Assembly (NCBI GenBank): GCA_003290165.1
Contig: QNQO01010694.1
Location: 1 to 64,000 of the forward strand
Direction: 5' to 3'
DNA: 64,000 nucleotides
DNA from: Berberis thunbergii
Taxonomy: Eukaryota > Streptophyta > Magnoliopsida > Ranunculales > Berberidaceae
Shown: piece after piece, positions 1 through 11,379 of the stretch
Layout of the letters: each line of letters opens with the position of its first letter
Numbering within the stretch: the first letter of the stretch is position 1
Translations under genes and position numbers: made by a program
The notes under the pieces: generated by a model
Seen by the model: the letters and a program-made list of their open reading frames with translations, nothing else
Told to the model about the DNA's origin: nothing
The model's database searches: none

Positions 1-407
1 GTTTTCTTGACAGAAACACAAATTTGTTTTAAGAATAGGAAAAGAAACACTACGAAAAATTCACCGACTCATGAACCTACCCCCAAACCTAATCCAAACA
101 TTGTCCTCAATGTTTAACAGTATTAAATTCTGACAAATGAATGAAATGACAAGAGAGGAGGTCAGAACAGTATTACCCGGCGCCGGGTAAAGATTTTACC
201 AATTTCCACAAGTAATCCACCGATGTGAGCTCAGAGACAAAAAGAATTGTGGATTAGTTAATAGAAATAGATAAAATACACACTCAACATGCACTCTTAC
301 AACAAAAGGTGGGTTGTCTCCCAGTAGTGTTTGGTTAAACGTCATCAGCTCGACAAAACCCAAAAGATCCTCAATTCTGATACAAAGGGTCCTCTAATAT
401 AATCACA

Positions 408-764
408 TCAACCTCGGACTTCTAATCGAGGTAATTCTAAGAATGGCTTAAGTCGTTGACCATTTACCTTAAATACATGGCCATTTTTAGGGTTAACAAT
501 CTCCACAACTCCATGCGAGAACACTGCTTTCACAATATAAGGTCCAGACCACCAAGATCTCAACTTTCCAGGAAAAAGTCGTAATCGAGAGTTGAACAAC
601 AAAACTTTTTGAGACGGTTCAAAGGACTTGCCGAAGAATGGATTTATCATGAAATATCTTCGTTCGTTCTTTGTAGATTTTGGCATTGTGGTACGCATCA
701 TTTTGGATCTCTTCCAACTCATTAAGTTGAAGCTTACGATGCGATCCAGCCTTGACCATATCAA
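408..764 (-). pseudogene. Integrase C-terminal fragment, array copy 1
   Basis: This is the leftmost repeat of the Ty3 integrase C-terminal region. It reads in frame through the [19 protein letters not shown] stretch, typical of the C-terminal domain of plant Athila/Tat integrases, and ends after the conserved LKPFLELPR segment. A frameshift before this stretch separates it from the [19 protein letters not shown] segment, which is intact in other copies. It lacks the zinc-binding and catalytic domains, so on its own it cannot be an integrase. Confidence 0.75.
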
Positions 765-1636
765 AAGTGATCGTCTTGATGGCCCAATATGGCACGATGG
801 TCTAAGAAAATGAAGAAAAAAAATGCCTAGATCATTTCTAAGTTCGGGTCAGTATTATGACATCTCAATTGAATAAGCCAAGAAGTTCTAGTGTAATAAT
901 TCAATTTTGATGTCATTCCCAAAGCAATTGATCAGAAAAATGAGATCATCAACGAGATAATACGAACTTAAGAAAAATCAGAGTTTATGTATAACCCTCG
1001 AAAAAATAGAAAGGTTCAAAACTTTCAGGGTTAAGTCTCCACTATTATTCTAAGGTTTCTAGTATATACTTCACTCATCAACTTCAGTTATGCTAACATG
1101 ACTCATGGTGCAAAGAATAATCGAGTTGAAAATTCTTATGAACTAAATCTAACTAAGGATCATACTAAACTTTCAGTCTTTATCAATATACCAATATGTC
1201 AAGTTGGCTTGCATTTCTTGAGTATAAAACATTTAAAATCCATTTTCATAATCGCCAAAAGACCCAAGTTTTCTTGACAGAAAAACACAAATTTTTTTTT
1301 AAGAATAGGAAAAGAAAACACTACGAAAAATTCACCGACTCATGAACCCTACCCCCAAACCTAATCCAAACATTGTCCTCAATGTTTAACAATATAATTC
1401 TGACAAATGAATGAAATGACAAGAGGGAGGTCAGAACAGTATTACCGCGCGGTAAAGGATTTTACCAATTTTCACAAGTAATCCACCGATTGTGAGCTCA
1501 GAGACAAAAGAATTGTGGATTAGTTAATAGAAATAGATAAAATACACACTCAACATGCACTCTTACAACAAAAGGTGGGTTGTCTCCCAGTAGTGTTTGG
1601 TTTAACGTCATCAGCTCGACAAAACCCAAAAGATCC

Positions 1637-2023
1637 TCAATTTGATACAAAGGGTCCCTCTAATATAATCACATCAACCTCGACTTCTAATCGAGGTAAT
1701 TCTAAGAATGGCTTAAGTCGTTGACCATTTACCTTAAATACATGGCCATTTTTAGGGTTAACAATCTCCACAACTCCATGCGGGAACACTGCTTTCACAA
1801 TATAAGGTCCAGACCACCAAGATCTCAACTTTCCAGGAAAAAGTCGTAATCGAGAGTTGAACAACAAAACTTTTTGAGACGGTTCAAAAGGACTTACGAA
1901 GAATGATTTATCATGAAATATCTTCGTTCGTTCTTTGTAGATTTTGGCATTGTGGTACGCATCATTTTGGATCTCTTCTAACTCATTAAGTTGAAGCTTA
2001 CGATGCGATCCAGCCTTGACCAT
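1637..2023 (-). pseudogene. Integrase C-terminal fragment, array copy 2
   Basis: This is the second tandem copy of the integrase C-terminal segment. It contains both the [20 protein letters not shown] helix and the [13 protein letters not shown] core in one frame. Relative to copies 3 and 4 a small local frameshift changes the residues after FHDK (SFFVSPFEPSQ in place of [11 protein letters not shown]). It lacks the catalytic core. Confidence 0.75.
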
Positions 2024-2938
2024 ATCAAAAGTGATCGTCTTGATGGCCCAATATGCACGATGGTCTAAAGAAAATGAAGAAAAAAAATGCCTAGATCATT
2101 TCCTAAGTTCGGGTCAGTATTATAACATCTCAATTGAATAAGCCAAGAAGTTCTAGTGTAATAATTCAATTTTGATGTCATTCCCAAAGCAATTGATCAG
2201 AAAAATGAGATCATCAACGAGATAATACGAACTTAAGAAAAATCAGAGTTTATGTATAACCCTCGAAAAAATAGAAAGGTTCAAAACTTTCAGGGTTAAG
2301 TCTCCACTATTATTCTAAGGTTTTCTAGTATATACTTCACTCATCAACTTCAAGTTATGCTAACATGACTCATGGTGCAAAGATAATCGAGTTGAAAATT
2401 CTTATGAACTAAATCTAACTTAAGGATCATACTAAACTTTCAGTCTTTATCAATATACCAATATGTCAAGTTGGCTTGCATTTTCTTGAGTATAAAACAT
2501 TTAAAAATCCATTTTCATAATCGCAAAAGACCAAGTTTTCTTGACAGAAAAACACAAATTTTTTTTTTTAAGAATAGGAAAAGAAAACACTACGAAAAAT
2601 TCACCGACTCATGAACCCTACCCCCAAACCTAATCCAAACATTGTCCTCAATGTTTAACAATATAATTCTGACAAATGAATGAAATGACAAGAGAGGAGG
2701 TCAGAACAGTATTACCGCGGTAAAGATTTTACCAATTTCCACAAGTAATCCACCGATGTGAGCTCAGAGACAAAAGAATTGTGGATTAGTTAATAGAAAT
2801 AGATAAAATACACACTCAACATGCACTCTTACAACAAAAGGTGGGTTGTCTCCCAGTAGTGTTTGGTTTAACGTCATCAGCTCGACAAACCCAAAAGATC
2901 CTCAATTCTGATACAAAGGGTCCTCTAATATAATCACA

Positions 2939-3325
2939 TCAACCTCGACTTCTAATCGAGGGTAATTCTAAGAATGGCTTAAGTCGTTGACCATTTACCT
3001 TAAATACATGGCCATTTTTAGGGTTAACAATCTCCACAACTCCATGCGGGAACACTGCTTTCACAATATAAGGTCCAGACCACCAAGATCTCAACTTTCC
3101 AGGAAAAAGTCGTAATCGAGAGTTGAACAACAAAACTTTTTGAGACGGTTCAAAGGACTTACGAAGAATGGATTTATCATGAAATATCTTCGTTCGTTCT
3201 TTGTAGATTTTGGCATTGTGGTACGCATCATTTTGGATCTCTTCTAACTCATTAAGTTGAAGCTTACGATGCGATCCAGCCTTGACCATATCAAAAGTGA
3301 TCGTCTTGATGGCCCCAATATGCAC
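2939..3325 (-). pseudogene. Integrase C-terminal fragment, array copy 3
   Basis: This is the third tandem copy. It reads continuously from [19 protein letters not shown] through the C-terminal core to LKPFLELP. A one-base insertion near 2960 then shifts the frame, so the tail differs from copies 2 and 4. Only the fourth copy is joined to the rest of integrase. Confidence 0.75.
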
Positions 3326-4164
3326 GATGGTCTAAAGAAAATGAAGAAAAAAATGCCTAGATCATTTCCTAAGTTCGGGTCAGTATTATAACATCTCAAT
3401 TGAATAAGCCAAGAAGTTCTAGTGTAATAATTCAATTTTGATGTCATTCCCAAAGCAATTGATCAGAAAAATGAGATCATCAACGAGATAATACGAACTT
3501 AAGAAAAATCAGAGTTTATGTATAACCCTCGAAAAAATAGAAAGGTTCAAAACTTTCAGGGTTAAGTCTCCACTATTATTCTAAGGTTTTCTAGTATATA
3601 CTTCACTCATCAACTTCAAGTTATGCTAACATGACTCATGGTGCAAAGATAATCGAGTTGAAAATTCTTATGAACTAAATCTAACTTAAGGATCATACTA
3701 AACTTTCAGTCTTTATCAATATACCAATATGTCAAGTTGGCTTGCATTTTCTTGAGTATAAAACATTTAAAATCCATTTTCATAATCGCAAAAGACCAAG
3801 TTTTCTTGACAGAAAACACAAATTTTTTTTTAAGAATAGGAAAAGAAAACACTACGAAAAATTCACCGACTCATGAACCCTACCCCCAAACCTAATCCAA
3901 ACATTGTCCTCAATGTTTAACAATATAATTCTGACAAATGAATGAAATGACAAGAGAGGAGGTCAGAACAGTATTACCGCGGTAAAGATTTTACCAATTT
4001 CCACAAGTAATCCACCGATGTGAGCTCAGAGACAAAAGAATTGTGGATTAGTTAATAGAAATAGATAAAATACACACTCAACATGCACTCTTACAACAAA
4101 AGGTGGGTTGTCTCCCAGTAGTGTTTGGTTTAACGTCATCAGCTCGACAAAACCCAAAAGATCC

Positions 4165-4812
4165 TCAATTCTGATACAAAGGGTCCTCTAATATAATCAC
4201 ATCAACCTCGACTTCTAATCGAGGTAATTCTAAGAATGGCTTAAGTCGTTGACCATTTACCTTAAATACATGGCCATTTTTAGGGTTAACAATCTCCACA
4301 ACTCCATGCGGGAACACTGCTTTCACAATATAAGGTCCAGACCACCAAGATCTCAACTTTCCAGGAAAAAGTCGTAATCGAGAGTTGAACAACAAAACTT
4401 TTTGAGACGGTTCAAAGGACTTACGAAGAATGGATTTATCATGAAATATCTTCGTTCGTTCTTTGTAGATTTTGGCATTGTGGTACGCATCATTTTGGAT
4501 CTCTTCCAACTCATTAAGTTGAAGCTTACGATGCGATCCAGCCTTGACCATATCAAAAGTGATCGTCTTGATGGCCCAATATGCACGATGTTCCAATTCC
4601 ACAGGCAAATGACATGTTTTCCAAAAACAAGCCTATATGGAGACATTCCAATCGGGGTCTTAAATGTTGTTCTATATGCCCAGAGTGCATCACTCAAACG
4701 TTGAGACCAGTCTTTACGATCTGGTCTGACTGTCTTCTCTAGAATGTTTTTAATCTCCCGATTGGAAATCTCAACTTGCCCACTTGTTTGTGGATGATAG
4801 GGGGTGCCAACT
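4165..4812 (-). pseudogene. Integrase, end of catalytic core and C-terminal domain (array copy 4)
   Basis: This copy is physically joined to the integrase core to its right. Read from right to left, a broken-frame stretch holds the third catalytic residue of the DDE triad, the Glu of [13 protein letters not shown], at about 4755-4790. It is followed by the [17 protein letters not shown] region (4640-4697) and, after a frame change near 4600, by the C-terminal domain to about 4165. In gypsy integrases this end helps bind DNA and choose targets. The frame breaks make it non-functional. Confidence 0.8.
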
Positions 4813-5766
4813 TTATGAGTGATGGAGTATTTTTTTTACTAATAGCTTGAACGTTCTATTGCAAAAATGAGAACCACCGTCACTTATAATGGCACGCGGA
4901 ATACCAAAACGAGAAAAGATATTATCTTTCAAGAATCTTACCACAACCCTGTGGTCATTCGTTTGACATGGTATCGCTTCTACCCATTTGGACACATAAT
5001 CCACAGCAACAAAGATGAAAAGATTGCCAAACGTAGGCGGGAATGGTCCCATGAAATCAATATCCCAAACATCAAAAATTTCAACCACAAGAACATTATT
5101 AAGGGGCATCATGTTGCGACGAGAAATGGAACCCATTCGTTGGCATCGATCACAAGTGGTGCAAAAGGCATGAGTATCTCGAAAAAGGGTAGGCCAATAA
5201 AAACCACTCTGCAAAACTTTTGCAGCTGTCTTTCTAGAGCTAAAATGACCACCACAAGCTTGCTCATGACAAAATGAGATGATGCTGTGAAATTCACTCT
5301 CAGGAACACATCTCCTGATAACCTGATCAGGACAATACTTGAACAAGTATGGATCATCCCAGAAGAAATGTCTAACCTCAGCAAGAAATTTGGATCTATC
5401 TTGTTTAGACCACTTAAAATGAAGTTGACCTGTAACAAGATAGTTCACGATATCTGCATACCAAGGTAATTGGAGAGCAAATAATTGTTCATCAGGAAAT
5501 GACTCATTCAATGGTAAATATTCACTAGATGACTCTACCAGAAGTCTAGATAAATGGTCAACTACAACGTTTTCCGAACCTTTCTTGTCCTGAATTTCAA
5601 TATCAAACTCTTGTAGCAATAGGACCCATCGAATTAAGCGAGGTTTAACATCTTTTTTAGAGAAAAAGTACTTTAACGCCGCATGATCAGTAAAAATAAT
5701 TACTTTGGATCCTATAATGTAAAACCGAAATTTGTCTAGAGCAAAGACTACAGCTAATAACTCTTT
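4813..5766 (-). pseudogene. RNase H end plus integrase zinc finger and catalytic core
   Basis: Reading on from the stop that ends the RT segment, the same frame continues through a RNase H tail with the TDHAALKYF motif (about 5660-5690) and the DHLSRLL linker (about 5550). Integrase follows: an HHCC zinc-binding region ([14 protein letters not shown], then [11 protein letters not shown]) and the first two catalytic Asp residues in [10 protein letters not shown] and ISDGGSHF. The frame is then lost near 4813-4830, before the catalytic Glu. In a live element this part of Pol removes the RNA template and joins the cDNA to the chromosome. Confidence 0.85.
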
Positions 5767-6972
5767 CTAAGTGGTGGAGTAATTAAGTTGTGCGTCTTGT
5801 AGAATTCTACTAGTGTAATAAATGACATGTGGCTTTTTGTCCAATCGTTGTCCTAGGACAGCTCCGAGTGCAAAGTCGGAAGCATCACACATAAGCTCAA
5901 AGGGAAAGTTCCAATTAGGAGATTGAATGATTGAAGCTGAAGTCAATAAATGTTTAAGCTTCTCAAAAGCTTTCAAACAATCTTCATTAAAAACAAAAAC
6001 CGCGTCTTTAGCAAGTAAATTGCATAAAAGACGAACGATTTTGTTAAAGTCTTTGATGAATCTCCGATAAAATCCAGCATGGCCTAAAAAAGATCTAATT
6101 TCCTTAACCGTCTTTGGAGGCAGAAGACTCGAAATTAAATCAATTTTGGCTTTGTCGACTTCAATTCCCTTGTGTGAAATTACATGTCCAAGAACAATGC
6201 CCTGTCGTACGATAAAATGACATTTCTCCCAATTTAAGACAAGATTTTTCTCCACACATCTATTTAACACTAAAGTTAAATGATGTAGACAGTCATCAAA
6301 TGAATCACAAAATATTGAGAAATCTTCCATAAACACATCGAAGAACCTCTCAACCATATCGAAAAAAACACTAAGCATGCACCGCTGAAAAGTAGCGGGT
6401 GCGTTGCACAATCCAAATGGCATTCTCCGATATGCGAAAGTACCAAAGGGACAAGTGAATGTGGTCTTCTCTTGATCCTCGGGTGCAATGGGGATTTGGT
6501 TATAACCGGAATACCCATCAAGAAAACAATAGTAATCATGTCCAGCTAACCTTTCAAGCATCTAATTAATGAAAGGAAGAGGAAAGTGATCCTTCCTTGT
6601 GACCAAGTTCAACTTACGGGAATCAATACATACTCGCCACCCCGTGGTCATGCAGGTTGGTACTAATTCATTCTTGTCATTCTTGATTACCGTTACCCCT
6701 GACTTCTTTGGGACAACTTGAATAGGACTATCCGAAATTGGGTAGATTATACCCACATCAAACAATTTGAGCACTTCGGATCGAACAACTTCCTTTAGAT
6801 TAGGATTAAGTCTATGTTGCATTTCACGCGATACTTTGGCATTATCTTCGATATGAATGTGATGCATGCAAACGATTGGACTTATTCCTTTAATATCCGC
6901 GATAGTCCACCCAAGTGTTGTTTTATGTTCTTTTAAAACATCTAACAATTTTTCTTTTTGTTCTTCAGTCAA
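5767..6972 (-). pseudogene. Reverse transcriptase and start of RNase H, stop-interrupted
   Basis: Two in-frame segments (6562-6972 and 5767-6561) are separated by one stop codon at 6559-6561. The first includes the DVGIIYPISDSPIQVVPKK stretch and CIDSRKLN. The second has the FLDGYSGYNQIPI fingers/palm motif and the PFGLCNAPATFQR motif, then the active-site region VFMEDFSIF. Plant Athila-like RTs usually carry two Asp residues here (DD); this copy reads ED, so one catalytic carboxylate position is changed. RNase H begins with LCDASDFALGAVL, and the stretch ends in a stop after LNYSTT. Confidence 0.87.
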
Positions 6973-7373
6973 TGCAGATGAAATAATAACAGGTAAGGTA
7001 TTGTCAACACCTAAAATGCATACTTGAGGTTGTCAGGTAATACTTTTAGGTCGAGCTTGGGTGGTTTTTCAACGGAAGGGACTTGTTTTGACCCACTGAG
7101 TGGAAGAGATTCCACCCTAGGCTTCCATTTATAACTGGTTTCCTATATAGGGGTAGAGTCAAGCAAAGCATTGACTTCCCTGATGGAATCATTAATATTG
7201 AAGTCTAAATTAAAATGAGCCAAACAAGCCTCTAAAGGATCATTAAACTGAGGAAATGAATGTTCCGCCAAACTCTCAATCATGTTAACCTCAGACTCAA
7301 GAGGTTGTTGACTTACATTGAATACGTTGAGTTCGACGATCATGTTACCAAATGATAATTTCATGATTCCATT
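6973..7373 (-). pseudogene. Protease-RT linker, degraded
   Basis: This stretch joins protease to RT in the - strand element. It has an open segment at 7143-7364 (ending in LLDSTPI) and a shorter stretch with PPKLDLKVLPDN-like residues around 7030-7070. It is acidic and low in known motifs, as expected for the poorly conserved linker of these polyproteins. No separate function is proposed. Confidence 0.55.
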
Positions 7374-7787
7374 TCAGCAGCTAATGATAGCATTGGAAGT
7401 GGCCAAAAATGGATGACCCAAAATAACTGGAATGTGACTAGAGGGATTGTGATTAGGTTGTGTGTCAAGGACTATAAATTCCACAGGGAAATAAAATTTG
7501 TCAACCTTAATGATCACATCCTCTATCACACCGTGGGGGACTCGGACAGATCTGTCTGCCAATTGCAGTGTCACTTGAGTTGATTTCAACTCACCAAGAC
7601 CCAATTGCACATATACTGAATATGGCAATAGATTAACACTTGCCCCTAAATCTAACAGTGCCTTCCCAATCATATGATCACATATCACACATGAAATAGT
7701 CGGGCAACCAAGACCTCTGTACTTATGTGGGGTTTTGTGTTGAAGGATGGAGTTGACTTGCTTAGTTAGGAAGGCTCTTTTATGCAC
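7374..7787 (-). pseudogene. Retroviral-type aspartic protease domain
   Basis: This is one open segment of about 137 codons. It contains ALLDLGASVNLLP, the single catalytic-Asp motif in the DLGAS form common in Athila/Tat elements, then LQLADRSVRVPHG and the VILGHPFLAT flap/end motif. In a live element it would cut the Gag-Pol polyprotein. The frame stops at 7371-7373, and the linker to RT (7000-7364) is broken by several stops. Confidence 0.83.
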
Positions 7788-7826
7788 ATTCAGTTTTCGC
7801 TATTGTGTACACAAATCCTTCAAAAA

Positions 7827-9603
7827 CTAGGCATAAGAGGGAACTTGCTTAATGGCCTCGAGTAATGGAATATTGATTTGAACTTGTTTAAAAAATTTCA
7901 TTATATCGTTGGCATTTGTTCCTTTCTTCGCCGGAACTAACCGCGATGGAAATGGTGCTCTAGGCATATAGGATGCCTTGGTAAGATCAGAGTCAAGATG
8001 ATGATTTTCTTGAGAAGATGAGGTTTTATCAGCCTCCTTCTCAGATGGAGGTGTGACTTGCTTTGGTGTGGATTGGGATTCAGGATCAATCAAATTAGGC
8101 ATCTAATTTAGGAGTGATGATAGATTTGACAACTTCATTGCGTGGCTGAGATGCACTGCCTATTTCGAATTGGCCCTTGGGATTTTGAATGGGTTGACTA
8201 GGGAATCTTCCTGCTTCTCTTTCAGGAAAGGATTTTGCTATTTGACTCACAGTCATTGCAAGCTTTTGGATGGCTTGAGATTGTTGTTGAGAAGTAGCTC
8301 TTAGTTCGGTGATAGCCTGAGAGTTATGTTCGAGTATGATTCTCGTTCTCTGCATAAATTGGTTCAATGTATCATGTAAACTCTAAGTGTTAGGGGAGGT
8401 ACATCTTGATTTAATTGAGGCTTATTAGCAGGAATTGGAGCTCGAGGAGCTTGAGGGATAACAACTTGGCCTCCTTGATGTTGACCAAGGGCCCATGAGA
8501 GATTAGGGTGTTTGGCTAACCCTGAATTGTAAAAATTTGAGTGTGGATTATAACCAGATTGCCTAAAGTTATTAAATGCATTGACTTGCTCAGCAAAATA
8601 AGCAGGGTACTCATATTTCAAGTGACAGTCTGATGTGGAATGACTAGAACTTGAACATGCAGCACAAACCTCTGATGGAATATTGGTTTAGACTGATGGC
8701 TGAGACTTTTCTAGATATGCATCAATCTTCTGTGCCATTGTAATTACAACTGCTTCCAACCTTGAAGAATGAGGAAGATGAGGAGTAGATGTATCCCTTA
8801 CTTCATACAAACCACCCTTTCGCCTATCCGAGTCTTTTCTTGAATAATCCCACTGTTGAGAATTTTCAAAATATCTTCAAAGAATTCCCAAATCTCATTA
8901 GCACTCATTTTCATAAGTGACCCACCACTAGTGGCGTCAATCATTCGACGATTTTGAGGGGTTAACGAGTCTTGAAAGTATTGAACCAAGCGCCACTTTT
9001 CAAAGTCGTGATGGGGACACCTAGCAATGATTTCGTTGAATCTTTTCCAACATTCATAGAAATGCTCACCCTCTTTCTGTTAAAAATTAGATATATCTCT
9101 TCGGATGACATTTGTTTTATGAATAGGAAAATATTTTGTCAAAAATTTCCCTGATAGGGCATCCCAAGTGTCGATGGTTCCAGTTTCTAAGGAGTTTAAC
9201 CATGACTTCGCCCTATCTTTTAAAGAAAAGGGGAACAGCCTAAGACGAACTGAATCATCAGAAAAATTGGGATATTTCAGAGTAGCACAAATGTCAAGAA
9301 ACTCTTTGACATGAAGACAGGGATCCTCTTTTTCTAGACCATAAAAGGAAGGCAACAGGTGGATAATTGATGGTTTTAGCTCAAAGCTACTTGCAGTGGT
9401 TTCGGGTAAGACAATGCAAGATGGGGTGTTATTGGAACGTGGAGAGAAAATAATCTTTAAATGCTCTCTCCCCAGCCATTTCAGTGGTCTCACTCAACAA
9501 GGAGATCGATTCTAGAAGGTCAATGGGGACTTCAGACAACTCTACAGGATCCTCTCGAATTAGTCTACCTCTTGAATCCCGTTCCCAAAGACGCACAAAC
9601 AGG
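7827..9603 (-). pseudogene. Gag polyprotein, broken
   Basis: The gag region reads right to left in several frames. The best-preserved part (9080-9493) has SCIVLPETTASSFELKPSII, the LEKEDPCLHVKEFLDICAT block and the RLRLFPFSLKDRAKSWLNS retrotransposon-gag motif. Further parts lie at 8798-8989 (FQDSLTPQNRRMIDATSGG), 8364-8621 (Gln/Pro-rich) and 8095-8367 (predicted coiled stretch with QAITELRATSQQQSQAIQKL). Gag forms the particle that packages the element RNA. At least four stops or frameshifts break it. Its N-terminal end is cut by the insertion at 9609. Confidence 0.82.
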
Positions 9604-9608
9604 TCTAC

Positions 9609-10226
9609 TGTAACATCCCTAATTTTCATAAAGATAATTTATTTTATTTTTAATTAAATAAAATAGGGCTACATTTAATTGAATGTGAATTTCGAAATTA
9701 GGGTTTTATTTGGTGAGTTTAGAATTGGGGGCGAATAGCCACCCACCCTATAAAGAGAAAACCCTCTTTTCTTTCTCCTTCCTTCTTTTTTCTCCTTCTT
9801 TCTTCATCTTTCCCTTGTGTTTTCTTCACAATGGCGGCGCTGAAAATGGTGGTGCTGCTTGGTAGCAGCGTGGCAAGAATGGAAGGAGGAGGCGAAGCCG
9901 AAGCCGAAGCAAAAGCAAGAGCAGAGAGACCTTCTAATCCCTGCACGCGTCGCTTAAGATCTCTCACCAAAGCAACAATGGTTTCTTAAGATTGATGTTA
10001 TTCTCACGTGCTTCTCATAGAGGAGGTTTCTCGCGGAAGCTGCAAATCTGGTGTTTTGGCTGGTTATAAGTATTACATAAGAGACTGGTTTAGGACTCGT
10101 GGACTGAAAATTGGAAGGTAAACTTTTCAATTGCGTACTTGAATTTCACGTCCCAAGTTTTGGGGAAAAGGATAATCCTACATGGATTTTAGGATTTTTG
10201 TTTTTCTCGAAAATCGGAGCGTGACA
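9609..10226 (+). repeat. Left LTR of the nested element (618 bp)
   Basis: It begins TGTAACATCCC and ends GGAGCGTGACA. A TATA-box-like TATAAAG lies at 9749-9755, followed by a pyrimidine-rich leader. It aligns with the right LTR along its length; the right copy has an extra segment of about 23 bp after GAGTTTAGAA and one of about 10 bp near GCAAGAGCAGA. Confidence 0.9.
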
Positions 10227-10227
10227 G

Positions 10228-10242
10228 TTTGGTATCAGAGCA
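10228..10242 (+). other. Primer-binding site (initiator Met tRNA type)
   Basis: TTTGGTATCAGAGCA starts two bases after the left LTR. TGGTATCAGAGC is the usual match to the 3' end of plant initiator tRNA-Met found in many LTR elements. Confidence 0.85.
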
Positions 10243-10723
10243 TTTGGTTAGCCTAGGCTGGGGTAGAATTTAGGTGATCCTCGGAATGTGGATATGGGTG
10301 TGTAGGAGTGTAGAAGTCTTTAGATGAAGTGACAAGGGCGAACCTTGAAAACTTTAGTTTTGCTTCATTTTCTTCGTGAATCTCATGACGAGGTTCCATT
10401 GACTTGTGTGTGCGCGAGCAATCTTATTTATAATGTCAATATTTGTGTGACATTATTCCGTATTGTTTTCTTTTTAGGGGTTTTAATATCCGTAGTGTTC
10501 ACTTAACACTTTCCGTGAATCTCGGGACGAGATTCCTTTTGAGTTGTATATAAATGTAACACCCCTACTTTTTCAATAACAATAAATAATTTATGTTTCA
10601 AAAATTCAATTGAAATTTGTGTTTTAAAATCTTCTTTTGTTTGACAACTCGTATATTTCGAAATTCAGTCAACTTTCTTACCTTCCGAATCTCGGGACGA
10701 GATTCCATTTAACGTGTGTATAA
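10243..10723 (+). other. Internal region of the nested element
   Basis: No coding is visible. The near-palindromic phrase GAATCTCGGGACGAGATTCC appears at about 10513 and 10686, with a diverged version (GAATCTCATGACGAGGTTCC) at 10378. The same kind of phrase lies between integrase and the 3' LTR in many plant Ty3 elements, so this looks like the 3' remnant of a larger parent. Confidence 0.6.
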
Positions 10724-11374
10724 TGTAACATCACTAATTTTCATAAAGATAATTTATTTTATTTTTAATTAAATAAAATAGGGCTACATTCAATTGAATG
10801 TGAATTTTGAAATTAGGGTTTTATTTGGTGAGTTTAGAAGGTGGGTGCTTTTAGTAGTTCAGTGGGGGCGAATAGCCACCCACCCTATAAAGAGAAAACC
10901 CTCTTTTCTTTCTCCTTCCTTCTTCTTTTCTCCTTCTTCCTTCATGTTTCCCTTGTGTTTTCTTCACGACGGCGGCGCTGAAAATGGTGGTGCTGCTTGG
11001 TAGCAGCGTGGCAAGAATGGAAGGAGGAGGCGAAGCCGAAGCTGAAGCAAAAGCAAGAGCAGATGAGAGCAGAGAGACCTTCTAATCCCTGCACGCGTCG
11101 CTTAAGATCTCTCACGAAAGCAACAATGGTTTCTTAAGATTGCTGTTATTCTCACGTGCTTCTCATAGAGGAGGTTTCTCGCGGAAGTTGCGAATCTGGT
11201 GTTTTGGCTGGTTATAAGTATTACATAGGAGACTGGTTTAGGACTCGTGGACTGAAAATTGGAAGGGAAACTTTTCAATTGCGTACTTGAATTTCACGTC
11301 CCGAGTTTTGGGGAAACGGATAATCCTACGTGGATTTTAGGATTTTCGTTTTTCTCAAAAATCGGGGCGTGACA
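10724..11374 (+). repeat. Right LTR of the nested element (651 bp)
   Basis: It begins TGTAACATCAC and ends GGGGCGTGACA, and carries the same TATAAAG signal at 10886-10892. It is followed directly by the target duplication TCTAC. Confidence 0.9.
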
Positions 11375-11379
11375 TCTAC

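Larger units (their letters stand above)
1..4590 (-). repeat. 1.27 kb tandem array of integrase C-terminal end plus 3' region
   Basis: The landmark GTTTTCTTGACAG recurs at 1, 1268, 2535 and 3800, a period of 1265-1267 bp. About 3.6 copies are present. Each carries the last ~130 codons of integrase and the non-coding stretch after it. The break from repeat to unique integrase sequence is at about 4590, just after AATATGCACGATG. The copies are nearly identical and differ mainly by small insertions and deletions, many in homopolymer or short GC runs; for example the stretch near 175, 1443, 2713 and 3976 reads differently in length. This could be true local amplification or an assembly or sequencing artefact. 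Confidence 0.9.
9609..11374 (+). mobile_element. Small gene-less LTR retrotransposon (TRIM/LARD-like) nested in gag
   Basis: Two direct LTRs (9609-10226 and 10724-11374) flank only about 500 bp of internal DNA. The ends are TG...CA, and a perfect 5 bp target duplication TCTAC lies at 9604-9608 and 11375-11379. A primer site resembling the initiator-tRNA-Met type (TGGTATCAGAGC) lies just inside the left LTR. No gag or pol coding is present, so it would need enzymes from another element. It inserted into the 5' end of the Athila-like gag after that element was in place. Confidence 0.9.

Noticed and set aside
10794..11003. 69-codon + strand frame in the nested LTR
   Set aside because: It overlaps the TATA box and leader of the LTR, has no known motif and is mirrored by the broken copy in the other LTR.
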